Shown piece by piece: positions 17,401 through 24,609 of a stretch of 41,314 bases of DNA. Source of the DNA: Ignavibacteria bacterium (GTDB taxonomy: Bacteria; Bacteroidota; Ignavibacteria; Ignavibacteriales; Ignavibacteriaceae); contig JAJTBZ010000018.1 of assembly GCA_021286645.1 (NCBI GenBank), forward strand, positions 1 through 41,314. The letters run 5' to 3'. The first letter of the stretch is position 1. Each line of letters starts with the position of its first letter. Under the pieces are notes generated by a model. That model saw nothing but the letters and a program-made list of their open reading frames with translations, was not told where the DNA came from and ran no database searches. A program made the translations under genes and the position numbers.

Positions 17401-17612
17401 ACGCGCCGGGTGCCGAGTGGAAATCGGGTTTGGCCTGGGCACTAATTGGAGGTTTAACCAGTTCATTATTGCTTACCCTGCTGGTTGTTCCGGTAGTATT
17501 TTCCAAAGTTGAAGAACTTCGGCTTTCAATACCGGCGTTTTTCAGGCGGGTACTGAAGTTAAAACAAAAAACCGTTGAAGAAGAGACTGAAGCAGTTGCA
17601 GAAACTGAATAA
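14460..17612 (+). CDS. RND family multidrug/hydrophobe efflux pump (AcrB/HAE type)
   Basis: A 1050-residue proton-driven inner-membrane transporter, normal length for HAE-type RND pumps. The N-terminus TELSIKRPSLIIIIFTALGV is typical. The porter domain carries YPGASPSEVETGVSKVLEDA (about 50-69). The proton-relay acidic pair is Asp401-Asp402 in GILVDDSIVVLENIYHH on TM4; the matching lysine is in LIGLVGKNAILLVD on TM10. Twelve membrane segments are arranged as 1+5, periplasmic loop, 1+5. The C-terminal tail is acidic (EEETEAVAETE). Last gene of the efflux operon, 24 bases after the adaptor; terminator at 17635-17665. Confidence 0.96.
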   Translation: MTLTELSIKRPSLIIIIFTALGVLGIYSYFQLQYELLPKFSTPILTVTTIYPGASPSEVETGVSKVLEDALSGLDKVTAIRSTSSEGVSFVIVELQQSANSDISLQDAQRKVSEVASKLPTGAKAPAISKIALDEIPVLRMGVTSDMNKKEFTTFMTDQIKPQITKLAGVGQIAIIGGEEREIKLNLDMAKLRSYGLSISGVTQTIKNGNLDFPTGNIKDADGQYVVRIAGKYTSLEQLRNLSIGKSKSGGQILLKDVAEIEDGIKETTNISRINLKPTLAMTIVKQTDANSVDVSKRVRAEIAKLEAKYKHINLKFDIAQDNSIYTVDAANAVKEDLLLAVVLVALVMLLFLHSMRNSLIVMVAIPSSMISTFIAMYAFGFTLNLMTLLGLSLVVGILVDDSIVVLENIYHHLENGEPRRKAALKGRNEIGFAALAITFVDVAVFLPLALVSGIIGNIMRQFSIVVVVSTLLSLFVSFTITPMLASRFAKRERQSDKNILGRFTIAFERGFQVVRDDYVMLLGWALRHRLMVFITAGMLFFGSFMLIGFGFIGFDFMPQTDSGEFAVTLELAPGVKLEETNRISHKVEQIIHQKTEVVRTFVNVGVSNEGLIGFNSNNVSEINVKLVDKKLRKRSTEEVSNEIKAEAMRIPGVKVRVNPIGIFGTANQSPIQLVFTGPSVDEVNTWAKKYREEFARIPGLTDVRLSSEDGKPETRVIIDRDKLNYYGLSIAEVGGSLRTALAGDDDSKYRDGANEYDIRVQLDQFDRNNTADVGRITFMNKKNEQIELQQFATVLSTDGPTKLQRQDRNAAIYLYGQVAGRTTGDIAKEIETRIAKMNPPQSVSYQFLGDVKNARDSNSDLGVAMLFAILFVYMIMVALYDSFIYPLVVLFSIPLAMIGALLALALTMKSLAIFTILGIIMLIGLVGKNAILLVDRTNQMILEGMDVHTALLDAGKMRLRPIIMTTLTMIFGMLPIGLSNAPGAEWKSGLAWALIGGLTSSLLLTLLVVPVVFSKVEELRLSIPAFFRRVLKLKQKTVEEETEAVAETE

Positions 17613-17634
17613 AAAGAACAATTGGTAGTAACTA

Positions 17635-17665
17635 CATGCCCCGGCGCGCGATGTGCCGGGGCATG
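17635..17665 (+). terminator. strong hairpin terminator of the efflux operon
   Basis: CATGCCCCGGC (17635-17645) pairs perfectly with GCCGGGGCATG (17655-17665) across a 9-base loop, 22 bases after the RND pump stop. The following bases are TGCATTTTAAA, so the U-tract is weak but the stem is very stable. Confidence 0.75.
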
Positions 17666-18210
17666 TGCATTTTAAACACACCCTTCTCCGGCTGCACGTA
17701 AATAAAATCTTAAAAATCACACTTTTGTTGTATAGAATAATTCGCGGAATAGTAATAAAATCAGTAATCGCCTGAAAAATATTACTTGATATAGGGACAA
17801 ACCGGGTGGCTGCTGACGTGACTAACTTCATATTTTAGGCGGCCCTGCCAGGCAGAAAAAACATTTTTGTTGTAATTTTAGATAATTATATATAAAATAA
17901 ATTCATGATAGGATAAATTATTTTAAACTATTAAACGAGAGAGTCCCTAATCTTATAGTTCTTCAAGAACAATTTCGGGGTATGAGATAGTGCAGAGTGT
18001 TTACTGCTGTAAGGCTTACTCTTAAAAAAGTGCATCGAACAACAGCAAATCAAAAGAAATTCTCCTCCCCGTAGCAGGTGTAGTATAAAAACATAATATA
18101 ATAAAGAGAATGCTGTGGCCCTCATTGTCTTTCAATGATATTGATGGTTATGGCATTGTTGTCTCTTTACGAAAATAAATACATCTATCTCCAATAACAA
18201 GGAAGGTTAT
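17666..18210. other. long AT-rich intergenic region upstream of the envelope operon
   Basis: About 545 bases without a convincing gene. It contains a GGCAG/CTGCC mini-hairpin near 17845, a very AT-rich block (about 17865-17935) suited to a promoter/UP region, a 13-base palindrome GTTCTT-C-AAGAAC (17958-17970) that could be an operator, and CATTG...CAATG (18123-18137). A 64-codon minus-strand frame at 17931-18125 has no ribosome site and odd composition. The promoter of the operon starting at 18211 must lie here, but I cannot place it exactly. AAGGAAGG is the ribosome site at about 18200. Confidence 0.5.
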
Positions 18211-18741
18211 ATGAAGCTACTAACATGCATTGCAGCCATAGTATTGGTACTTACTACAGGTTTCGCGCAATCTATTGATAAAAATGGTTTTTTTACAATT
18301 GGCGGGGGTATTTCATCGCCTACGGTTACCAATTATAAGGTAGGGCCGGAGGTTCATGTTTCCCTTACGAAACCATTTAAGAGGACAGTACTCGGCACTA
18401 TCCGTGCTGATTTCTCATTCCCTCAGCATGAAAATTCCGATGTCTCCATTTTTAATTATTCGGTATTTGGCGAAATGTCTTTACCCTTTGCACCTGAAGC
18501 AGCAAGTACATTTTATGTTACTGCCGGTGCCGGTGTTTTCCAAAGCCGTATTACGTACAACTCAAAAACCAACACATCAGATTTGGCTATGGGGCTGAGA
18601 GGCGGACTGGGTTATTTAATTGTTCCCGAAAGCTGGAGTGGTGTTTTGATTGATCTTCGCGCAGAATATATGAACGCGTTTTTTGCCGGAGATGACTGGA
18701 ACGAATTAACAATTACAGCTGGCGTTGGCTTTTTCTTTTAA
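18211..18741 (+). CDS. small outer-membrane beta-barrel protein
   Basis: A 176-residue protein with a Sec signal (MKLLTCIAAIVLVLTTGFAQ) and a mature part made of alternating amphipathic strands, about eight, ending in the aromatic TAGVGFFF, where a C-terminal Phe is the classic signal for outer-membrane insertion. It fits the OmpA/OmpX-like 8-stranded barrel class without a peptidoglycan-binding domain. Strong ribosome site AAGGAAGG. First gene of a tightly spaced six-gene operon (next gene 15 bases on), so it is probably co-expressed with the LpoB-like lipoproteins. Specific role unknown. Confidence 0.82.
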   Translation: MKLLTCIAAIVLVLTTGFAQSIDKNGFFTIGGGISSPTVTNYKVGPEVHVSLTKPFKRTVLGTIRADFSFPQHENSDVSIFNYSVFGEMSLPFAPEAASTFYVTAGAGVFQSRITYNSKTNTSDLAMGLRGGLGYLIVPESWSGVLIDLRAEYMNAFFAGDDWNELTITAGVGFFF

Positions 18742-18756
18742 TCTATAGGTACTACT

Positions 18757-19425
18757 ATGAACAGGATATTAATTGCATTATTACTTGGTGTTTACTGTTT
18801 TGCATTCGGGCAATCGGGCGCCAATAAAGTGGCCGTGTGCTATATCGAACGGGATATAGAGAAGGCCGAAAGAGTAAATTTTTCGCCCGTGGCGGAAGGA
18901 AGCTTAATGAACCAGCTGCAGGCAAGTCCATACAGTATTACCGTGCTTACGCCGCTTCCGCTTATGAGTAAAGAAACAGTGGAATATACACTTGCTAAAA
19001 CAGTTGGGCATTTATCTACCTATAGCGGGTATGTACATCTGGAAGCAGGAAGCGACGGTTCGATAAATTTCCATTCTGATAAGGGACAAAATGTTTTACT
19101 GAAAACTGAAGTTTCTGCAGTTCACTGGATGATCGATCGCGAACAGGCAATCCGGCTGGCAAAAGATAAAGGGTATAACTATATATTAATTGCAGAAGTT
19201 ACCCCGAAAGATTTTACCGCAGAAATAAAGAAAAACTTTGAGACCAGTTCTCAAAAGTCAATTAATGTTGCCATGAATCTGATATTGCTTAATCTTAAAA
19301 CAGATAAGGCTGAAGCCACGTTTGCCGATGATGTAAGCAGAATGGATATACAGTCAGGCACAGCAATCCGTGATGGAGTAAAATACTTAACATCTAAATT
19401 CGTAAAAAGTCTTAATAAGGAGTAA
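18757..19425 (+). CDS. secreted protein of unknown function in lpoB-like operon
   Basis: A 222-residue protein with signal peptide 1-19 (MNRILIALLLGVYCFAFGQ). The mature chain has mixed alpha/beta character: KVAVCYIERD strand, a long middle domain, then YNYILIAEVTPKDF and AMNLILLNLKTDKAEATFAD near the C-terminus. This order (strand with 'Y-I-L-I-A-E', then 'L-N-L..T..A' strand) resembles the ligand-free core of CsgG/LpoB-type domains as seen in the next gene, but similarity is only structural impression. No lipobox. Three bases separate it from the LpoB-like gene, indicating translational coupling. Confidence 0.72.
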   Translation: MNRILIALLLGVYCFAFGQSGANKVAVCYIERDIEKAERVNFSPVAEGSLMNQLQASPYSITVLTPLPLMSKETVEYTLAKTVGHLSTYSGYVHLEAGSDGSINFHSDKGQNVLLKTEVSAVHWMIDREQAIRLAKDKGYNYILIAEVTPKDFTAEIKKNFETSSQKSINVAMNLILLNLKTDKAEATFADDVSRMDIQSGTAIRDGVKYLTSKFVKSLNKE

Positions 19426-19427
19426 CA

Positions 19428-20021
19428 ATGAAATACAGGATCTATCTGCTCTTCTCTCTGCTAACTTTCGCTTTGTTCTGTGCCGGCTGCGGCAGCTCGG
19501 TTTATGTATCGAACGATGATACAACACAGAAGGACGATAAGTATAGCGATACAGATTTAAAAATAATGGCTTCAAAAATGTATGAATCCATTATCGAACG
19601 GTTAAACGTATTGCGCAACGGGCAGACCAAACCTCCGGTAATAGCGTTTTTAAATATTACCAACAAAACAAGCGAATTCATTAATACTTCTGAAATCGCT
19701 GATAAGTTACAGATTCAGTTAATTAAGGCAGGCGCGCTTCGCTTTGTTGACCGCCAGCGCCTAAAAGATTTAACGGCACAATTCGATCTCTCTGCTTCGG
19801 GATTGATGAATCCGGAAACAGCAAAAAAAGCAGGAAAAGTATTGGGTAATGACTATTTCCTCGTTGGCGATTTAAGCTCTATTAATAAATCAGATCGTTC
19901 ATCAAGCTTAACTTTCTACCGTCTTTCATTACGCCTGGTTGATGCAGAAACCAGCGAAATTGTATGGGCAGACGAAAGTGAAATTAAAAAAGAAAAAAGT
20001 AAAAACTTCCTGGATTGGTAG
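19428..20021 (+). CDS. LpoB-like penicillin-binding-protein activator lipoprotein
   Basis: A 197-residue outer-membrane lipoprotein: signal with lipobox LFCAGC, lipidated Cys21. The mature domain (about 45-195) matches the LpoB/CsgG-like fold: conserved PPVIAFLNITNKTSEFINT, IADKLQIQLIKAGALRFVDR, GLMNPETAKKAGKVLGNDYFL (split here) and RLSLRLVDAETSEIVWADE. In enterobacteria LpoB spans the periplasm to activate PBP1B. The linker before the domain is short here, so reach may differ. The nearby YcfL-like gene (21739) supports the call because ycfL and lpoB are neighbours in Escherichia coli. No PBP gene is in the window. Confidence 0.85.
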   Translation: MKYRIYLLFSLLTFALFCAGCGSSVYVSNDDTTQKDDKYSDTDLKIMASKMYESIIERLNVLRNGQTKPPVIAFLNITNKTSEFINTSEIADKLQIQLIKAGALRFVDRQRLKDLTAQFDLSASGLMNPETAKKAGKVLGNDYFLVGDLSSINKSDRSSSLTFYRLSLRLVDAETSEIVWADESEIKKEKSKNFLDW

Positions 20022-20036
20022 AAAGGCTGGTAACTT

Positions 20037-21287
20037 ATGCGCGTAAATATACTTAAAAAATTATTGGTTCTATGCAGCGCGGCGCTTATCCTTATACAGT
20101 TAACGGGGTGTACGAATCCCCAATTAGTTATGTATGAAGGAACGGCGAAGTACGGAAGCGGGCATCCTGAGCAGGCTCTGGCAACATTGGATCCGCTGTT
20201 AAATGAACAATCACATCAGACCTACCCGTTGTTTCAGTTGAACGACGCGTATGTACAACTGACATTGGGTAATTATATAAAAAGTGCCGATCTGATGCAG
20301 AAGGGTTTAAAAAGCCTTGAAGTTGAATTGGGCACGATGACTACTATTACCGATTTGTTTGGCAGTGAAGGCAGCATGCATTACCGCGGCTTCCAGCACG
20401 AACATGTTATGGCCTGCTATTATATGGGTCTTAGCTATTTCCTCGCCGGTGACTATAGTAATGCTGAAAAAGGTTTCCGTCAGGCAATAGAGCAGGATAT
20501 TAAAAAAGCAGATAACCTTACCAATACATATTGCAGCGTTAACTTCTTTTTAGGCGAAACCTATTTACGTCTGAAGGAATATGACAATGCAACGGTAGCA
20601 TTTACAAACTGCACCAAATTGAATCCGAAATTTGATTTGGCAATGTATAAGCTTGCATACGTATTAAATAAACAGGGCCGGAAAGATGAAGCAACCGATG
20701 CTTATACAAAATATAAAGCAATGGTTGCCCCCGAAAGCCTGTTGCCGATTGATGGCAGCGGTTCTTACCTGTTTATGGTAATTGATGCCGGTTACGGCCC
20801 CTATTTAAAACCCGATCCTATTACCGGTGGTTTTAGTTCATATGAGCCTGCAATGTACTTCGAAAGAACAGTTTCTGTTACGGTAAACAACAAATCAAAT
20901 AACTCTGTTATTTCCGATAACCTATATGACCGTTCGAAAGAAGAAGCTAACGCTGTTGGCGATATAACGAAAAAAGCTGCTTCACTCGCGGTAAAAAAAG
21001 CTGCAAGTATGATCCCGATTATTGGCGCGTTTGTTGGTAATACCGACGCTGATTTGCGTAAATGGAATTTATTGCCCGGCGATATTCATGTTGCTTATGT
21101 ACCGGTTGAAAAAGGGTTGTATGATGTAAACTTACAGCTTAAGAATACGGAAGGCGAAAACCTGGTTAATTTTGAACAGTCGTACTACTACCTGCCCGCA
21201 GATGTAGAAGGCGCAAATAAAGTTATCTATGTTCGAAGCATATTCCAAAAACATAATCAAAATCCCGCTTTCCTGGAGATTAAATAA
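20037..21287 (+). CDS. TPR lipoprotein, COG3014-like, in lpoB-like operon
   Basis: A 416-residue lipoprotein (lipobox QLTGC, Cys25). Residues about 35-235 form TPR-type helical pairs: 'YGSGHPEQALATLDPLL', 'MACYYMGLSYFLAGDYSNAE', 'NFFLGETYLRLKEYDNATVA', 'AMYKLAYVLNKQGRKDEATD'. Residues 240-416 are a beta-rich domain with a hydrophobic AVKKAASMIPIIGAF segment. The combination of an N-terminal TPR and a C-terminal domain in an lpoB neighbourhood matches the uncharacterised COG3014 lipoproteins as I remember them; this should be confirmed by profile search. Probably acts as a scaffold in the outer membrane or periplasm. Confidence 0.8.
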   Translation: MRVNILKKLLVLCSAALILIQLTGCTNPQLVMYEGTAKYGSGHPEQALATLDPLLNEQSHQTYPLFQLNDAYVQLTLGNYIKSADLMQKGLKSLEVELGTMTTITDLFGSEGSMHYRGFQHEHVMACYYMGLSYFLAGDYSNAEKGFRQAIEQDIKKADNLTNTYCSVNFFLGETYLRLKEYDNATVAFTNCTKLNPKFDLAMYKLAYVLNKQGRKDEATDAYTKYKAMVAPESLLPIDGSGSYLFMVIDAGYGPYLKPDPITGGFSSYEPAMYFERTVSVTVNNKSNNSVISDNLYDRSKEEANAVGDITKKAASLAVKKAASMIPIIGAFVGNTDADLRKWNLLPGDIHVAYVPVEKGLYDVNLQLKNTEGENLVNFEQSYYYLPADVEGANKVIYVRSIFQKHNQNPAFLEIK

Positions 21288-21296
21288 GGATATACA

Positions 21297-21755
21297 ATGA
21301 ATAAGAAATTTATCTATTTAGGTATAATTGTTACAATATTATTTGTAATACAGGGTTGCGTTAGCGCGCCGGAATTTACGCCCCGGGCAAAAAAAGGTCC
21401 GGCAATTAAATATTGCAATGATATCACGGGTCACGTAAAAGGCGCCGCACCGTTTATTTTAGGCGGAACCTGCTGCTGCACCCCGACCAAAAAAATGTAC
21501 GATGTTAATGTTGCCGAAGGCACCATTGCAAAAACCGTCAGCTATGAAGAATACCTGAAAATGTATAAGGATAAAGGAATAACAACTGACTTAGATCATA
21601 AAGGCTGTAATAATGCCTGCGAACACGGCCCCCATGTAGTATTGGGAGGTAAGTGTATGGCAACACCATCAGTCGGTACATTGAATTACGAAAAAGTTGT
21701 TTCCGGAAATTCTGCTTTGACAAACGTGGAGCGTAATCATGAAAAATTATATTAG
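21297..21755 (+). CDS. cysteine-rich lipoprotein with an internal duplicated motif
   Basis: A 152-residue lipoprotein (lipobox VIQGC, Cys21). It has two copies of a motif: residues 40-64 (CND, then HVKGAAPFILGGTCCCTPT) and 104-125 (CNN, then EHGPHVVLGGKCMATPS). The shared pattern is C-N-x...P-[FH]-[IV]-[LV]-GG-x-C-x-x-TP. Cys and His spacing suggests metal binding or disulfides but no known domain was recognised. AAGGA precedes the ATG. Its 3' end overlaps the YcfL-like gene by 17 bases, so translation is probably coupled. Confidence 0.78.
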   Translation: MNKKFIYLGIIVTILFVIQGCVSAPEFTPRAKKGPAIKYCNDITGHVKGAAPFILGGTCCCTPTKKMYDVNVAEGTIAKTVSYEEYLKMYKDKGITTDLDHKGCNNACEHGPHVVLGGKCMATPSVGTLNYEKVVSGNSALTNVERNHEKLY

Positions 21756-22149
21756 AATCTTTTGTGTATTGGTTGCAGCAGTGCTGTTTGCATCATGCGG
21801 CGGTACGTACGAGTCAACCAAAGTTACAAAACAGACTCTGGAGTCGAAAGAAAAAGTTATCTATACCAGCTTCTGGTTAAAAACTAATCTTGGCGTTGTT
21901 TCTACCGAAGACGTTACGGAAAACGGAATGTTGAAAACAGTTGCCAAGTTCAAGAACTTAACATCATCGCAGATAAAAGCTGAAATAAAAGTAAAATTTA
22001 TTTCCGGCGATGGTGAAGAGTTTGAAGATTCTGTAGGCTGGAACCCCTTCATTATCGATGCAGGCGAAATTAAATCATTTCATAAATTCGCCGTTTCGCC
22101 CCGTGCAAAATCGGCAAAAATTTATGTACGTTTAGCGAGTGAAGGTTAG
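21739..22149 (+). CDS. YcfL-like (DUF1425) lipoprotein
   Basis: A 136-residue lipoprotein (lipobox LFASC, Cys20). The mature domain reads as one beta-sandwich: VVSTEDVTENGMLKTVAKFK, a KAEIKVKFISGDGEEF strand and a closing FHKFAVSPRAKSAKIYVRL. The pattern of a strand pair describing 'corrections to tonal length', W after 'G', and final 'A-..-..-Y-V-R' matches DUF1425/YcfL as I know it. ycfL neighbours lpoB in enterobacteria, which supports the call here (LpoB-like gene at 19428). Last gene of the operon, with a terminator at 22180-22207. Confidence 0.75.
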   Translation: MKNYIRIFCVLVAAVLFASCGGTYESTKVTKQTLESKEKVIYTSFWLKTNLGVVSTEDVTENGMLKTVAKFKNLTSSQIKAEIKVKFISGDGEEFEDSVGWNPFIIDAGEIKSFHKFAVSPRAKSAKIYVRLASEG

Positions 22150-22179
22150 GTAACAGAACCGAACAGGTTTGATTTACAG

Positions 22180-22207
22180 AGCGGGTACATACTATTATGT
22201 GCCCGCT
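22180..22207 (+). terminator. terminator of the envelope lipoprotein operon
   Basis: AGCGGGTACATA (22180-22191) pairs with TATGTGCCCGCT (22196-22207), one T-G pair inside, across a 4-base loop, followed by TTTGTTTT. A good intrinsic terminator 30 bases after the YcfL-like stop. Confidence 0.8.
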
Positions 22208-22247
22208 TTTGTTTTAAATGGAGTTGCAACAATAGAATGTGCGCTAA

Positions 22248-23084
22248 TTAATACACGGGCCTGATGCCGTATTTGCCGCACGCGTACAGGGTAAGTAAGC
22301 ATGCCAGATCGGTAAGTACGCGTTTTTCATCGGTACAATACACGAGCAGGTTGTATGTTGTTGCAACGTAACTCAAATTACCAAGCAGCTTTTGAAGTTC
22401 TTTATAGGAGGGTGAGCCGTGCCAGTATGCTGCCTGCCTGGTAAGTACATGCTCGTTGCGCCTGATGAACTCTGCAAACGTAATAGTTTTTTTTGCATGC
22501 GGTGTAGCCGGTTTGCATATTGCAATAAGGTCATTAAGGTATTCATTCCATTTATTTGCCAGGTCGGCGTTGCTTTTCCGCATTATATAATGAGCCATCT
22601 CAATTGTCAGTCGTGCCTTTACTTTTACCCGGTGATCAGGAATAATTGCATAACCATCATAGCTGATCTTATGGGTTTCTGAATCGGTATAAAGCCATCG
22701 GTTAAGCAGAGTTTTTTGCGTGCAGACGAGAATAACCCGGTCCTGTTTGCTATCAATAAGGACATATTTGCCCGCGCTTTCGCTTACCACAGTAAGCCAA
22801 TGTTCCCAATTATCCACGCTGAGTACACAGGGAATGCCGCGGTTTAAGAATGAATGCAGGCGTTTTACAACTACAAGGGCGTTGCTGCTGTGGAAATAAT
22901 TCATTTTACAATTACACGCCCGGGCTGCTTTTGCCAGCCCGATTTCATCGGTGCCGTGCCACCAGGTACTGCCGGCTTTTCGGGCGATAAAATGCTCATC
23001 GCGGGTTTCGCCGAGCATAATCAGGGCGTATTTTAATGCGAATGGACCGCACGAATAGGTATCAGGTTGTGGATAAAAGCTCAT
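22248..23084 (-). CDS. papain/C39-like cysteine peptidase-fold protein
   Basis: A 278-residue protein whose first 120 residues have the peptidase C39-like layout: catalytic Cys12 in DTYSCGPFALKYALIMLG, His95 in DNWEHWLTVV and Asp111 in YVLIDSK, in the right order and spacing. The helical C-terminal part (about 150-278) is unfamiliar. I chose ATG at 23084 because the family begins just before the Cys motif; an in-frame start at 23171 would overlap the divergent gene. No signal peptide, so cytoplasmic. Divergently transcribed from an ATP-grasp ligase with 72 bases between starts: ligase plus papain-like peptidase pairs are known from predicted peptide-tagging or amidoligase systems. Confidence 0.82.
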   Translation of the reverse strand: MSFYPQPDTYSCGPFALKYALIMLGETRDEHFIARKAGSTWWHGTDEIGLAKAARACNCKMNYFHSSNALVVVKRLHSFLNRGIPCVLSVDNWEHWLTVVSESAGKYVLIDSKQDRVILVCTQKTLLNRWLYTDSETHKISYDGYAIIPDHRVKVKARLTIEMAHYIMRKSNADLANKWNEYLNDLIAICKPATPHAKKTITFAEFIRRNEHVLTRQAAYWHGSPSYKELQKLLGNLSYVATTYNLLVYCTDEKRVLTDLACLLTLYACGKYGIRPVY

Positions 23085-23156
23085 GGAACTGCCCGCGTGT
23101 TTCCTGTGTTGAATGAATGTTGTAAATTGCAAAGACAATAATATTAATTTATACTC
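23085..23156. promoter_or_regulatory. short shared divergent promoter region
   Basis: Only 72 bases separate the peptidase-fold and ATP-grasp start codons, so both promoters must overlap here and the genes are probably co-regulated. The segment is AT-rich near the ligase side (AATATTAATTTATA). I could not assign -7/-33 boxes with confidence. Confidence 0.5.
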
Positions 23157-24224
23157 ATGGTGCCCATGCAAGAAAATGTACCGGTTGTACTGTTAGCGTA
23201 TAATGAAACAAATCCGGAAATGTATATTTACAAATCCGAATTGGAAAAATCAAATTTAAATTTCACGCCGTACTTCGAAATTGATAATACTACTCCCATG
23301 GAAGAGTTTGTTCAAATGGCAGATGCTATTCGGGCGCAGGGATTTATCGTTCATACATTGAATATGAATGACGATTTTTCGGTTTTGTACCAAACAGTTC
23401 AGGATATAAAACCCGATGTTATATTTAACTGCGTGGAAATATTATATGGCCAGGCGCGCCTGGAAATGGCTGTTGCCGGTTTTCTGGAATTAACCGGTAT
23501 TCCATATACCGGCGCACCGCCGATGGCTTTGGCTAATTGCCAGAATAAATTACTCACCAAAGAAATTCTTCTGAGCGATGGAATACAAACACCTGAATAC
23601 AGGCTCGTTGAGCATCCTTCGCAGGTGGCAGGGATGGTATTTCCCCCGTTTCCGCTGATAGTAAAACCCCTGTATGAAGATGCCAGCGTAGGAATTGAAA
23701 ATGCTTCGGTAGTAAACTCTGTTGAAGAACTTACGCGGCGGGTCGAGTTCGTGCTTAGCGAGTTTAAAGAACCTTCTTTGGTTGAAGCATATATCGAGGG
23801 CCGAGAATTAAATGTAGCCGTATTCGGCGATACAAACCCCGTTGTATTGCCCATTAGCGAGATAGATTTTTCCACTATGCCCGAAAACCTGGCGCACATT
23901 GTAAGTTACCAGGCTAAATGGGACCCGACACATGAGTCATATCATAAAACAATACCTGTATGCCCTGCCAATCTTAGTGAAGAGCAGCGGGTTCAGGCCG
24001 AAAAAGTAGCATTCAAAGCATTTAAAACTCTTGGTCTGCGCGATTACGCGCGGGTAGATATGCGTTTAACCAATGATAATGAAATTTATGTATTGGAAGT
24101 AAATCCTAATCCGGATCTAAGCGATGGTGCTGGATTTATGCGCTCGGCCGATGCCGCTGGTTATCCGTATGCCGTGATGTTGGGTATGCTGATTCGATTG
24201 GCGCTTAATCGGAAATTAAACTGA
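23157..24224 (+). CDS. D-Ala-D-Ala ligase-like ATP-grasp enzyme
   Basis: A 355-residue ATP-grasp ligase, which would join a carboxylate to an amine through an acyl-phosphate. Visible motifs: GIPYTGAPPMALANCQNKLLT (pre-grasp region, quoted in part), ATP-binding FPLIVKPLYEDASVGIE, LVEAYIEGRELNVAVFGD, and the Mg/ATP site YARVDMRLTNDNEIYVLEVN with Asn-Pro-Asn following. The order matches D-alanine--D-alanine ligase, but the N-terminal domain is different and no housekeeping mur/dcw genes are nearby, so a different substrate is likely. Start at 23157 or 23166 (both ATG, weak ribosome sites). Partner gene: divergent C39-like peptidase. Confidence 0.88.
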   Translation: MVPMQENVPVVLLAYNETNPEMYIYKSELEKSNLNFTPYFEIDNTTPMEEFVQMADAIRAQGFIVHTLNMNDDFSVLYQTVQDIKPDVIFNCVEILYGQARLEMAVAGFLELTGIPYTGAPPMALANCQNKLLTKEILLSDGIQTPEYRLVEHPSQVAGMVFPPFPLIVKPLYEDASVGIENASVVNSVEELTRRVEFVLSEFKEPSLVEAYIEGRELNVAVFGDTNPVVLPISEIDFSTMPENLAHIVSYQAKWDPTHESYHKTIPVCPANLSEEQRVQAEKVAFKAFKTLGLRDYARVDMRLTNDNEIYVLEVNPNPDLSDGAGFMRSADAAGYPYAVMLGMLIRLALNRKLN

Positions 24225-24609
24225 ATTAATTTTTGGTAAGGATATCTCGAAGCCTTGTTTCGGCACCATGATTGGTTTGCCGAAACATAGCTCCAAGTGT
24301 TGTAACGGCTTAAGCCCGTTAATCTCCACCCAGTGCCTGTTCAACAACGACCCGTCTTCTCAGTTTAATACACACCTCAATTCGGTAGTAGTAAAAAAAC
24401 TATGTAGTAAATATACGACATAAATAAATCCGGAAATATGGGGTAAAAACTGATATTGCTGAACCCTGCGCAACTATTAATAGCAGAAAGGGCGCAATTT
24501 TGCATTATTCTTAGGGCAAAACAGCAGAAACTGACGGGATTTTGACGGGTGAAGTGAATGTGACAGGTTCTCAGGCGGCCACATACGGTTATTTTACCCG
24601 TTTGAACTT
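24225..24609. other. intergenic region with two long palindromes
   Basis: 385 bases between the ATP-grasp gene and the convergent porin gene. TGTTTCGGCA (24256-24265) pairs perfectly with TGCCGAAACA (24278-24287), 12-base loop; it is a likely terminator of the ATP-grasp gene though it lacks a T-run. A second palindrome, TAACGG...CCGTTA around GGCTTAAGCC (24303-24321), follows at once. On the minus strand an open stretch of about 45 codons covers both (it includes HWVEINGLKP) without a good start; it may be a decayed repeat. The remainder, 24330-24600, shows nothing I can assign. Confidence 0.45.

Noticed and set aside
17931-18125. 64-codon minus-strand frame in the 17666-18210 spacer
   Set aside because: No ribosome site, and its start lies in AT-rich sequence with a Cys/Phe/Leu-rich translation of no recognisable family.
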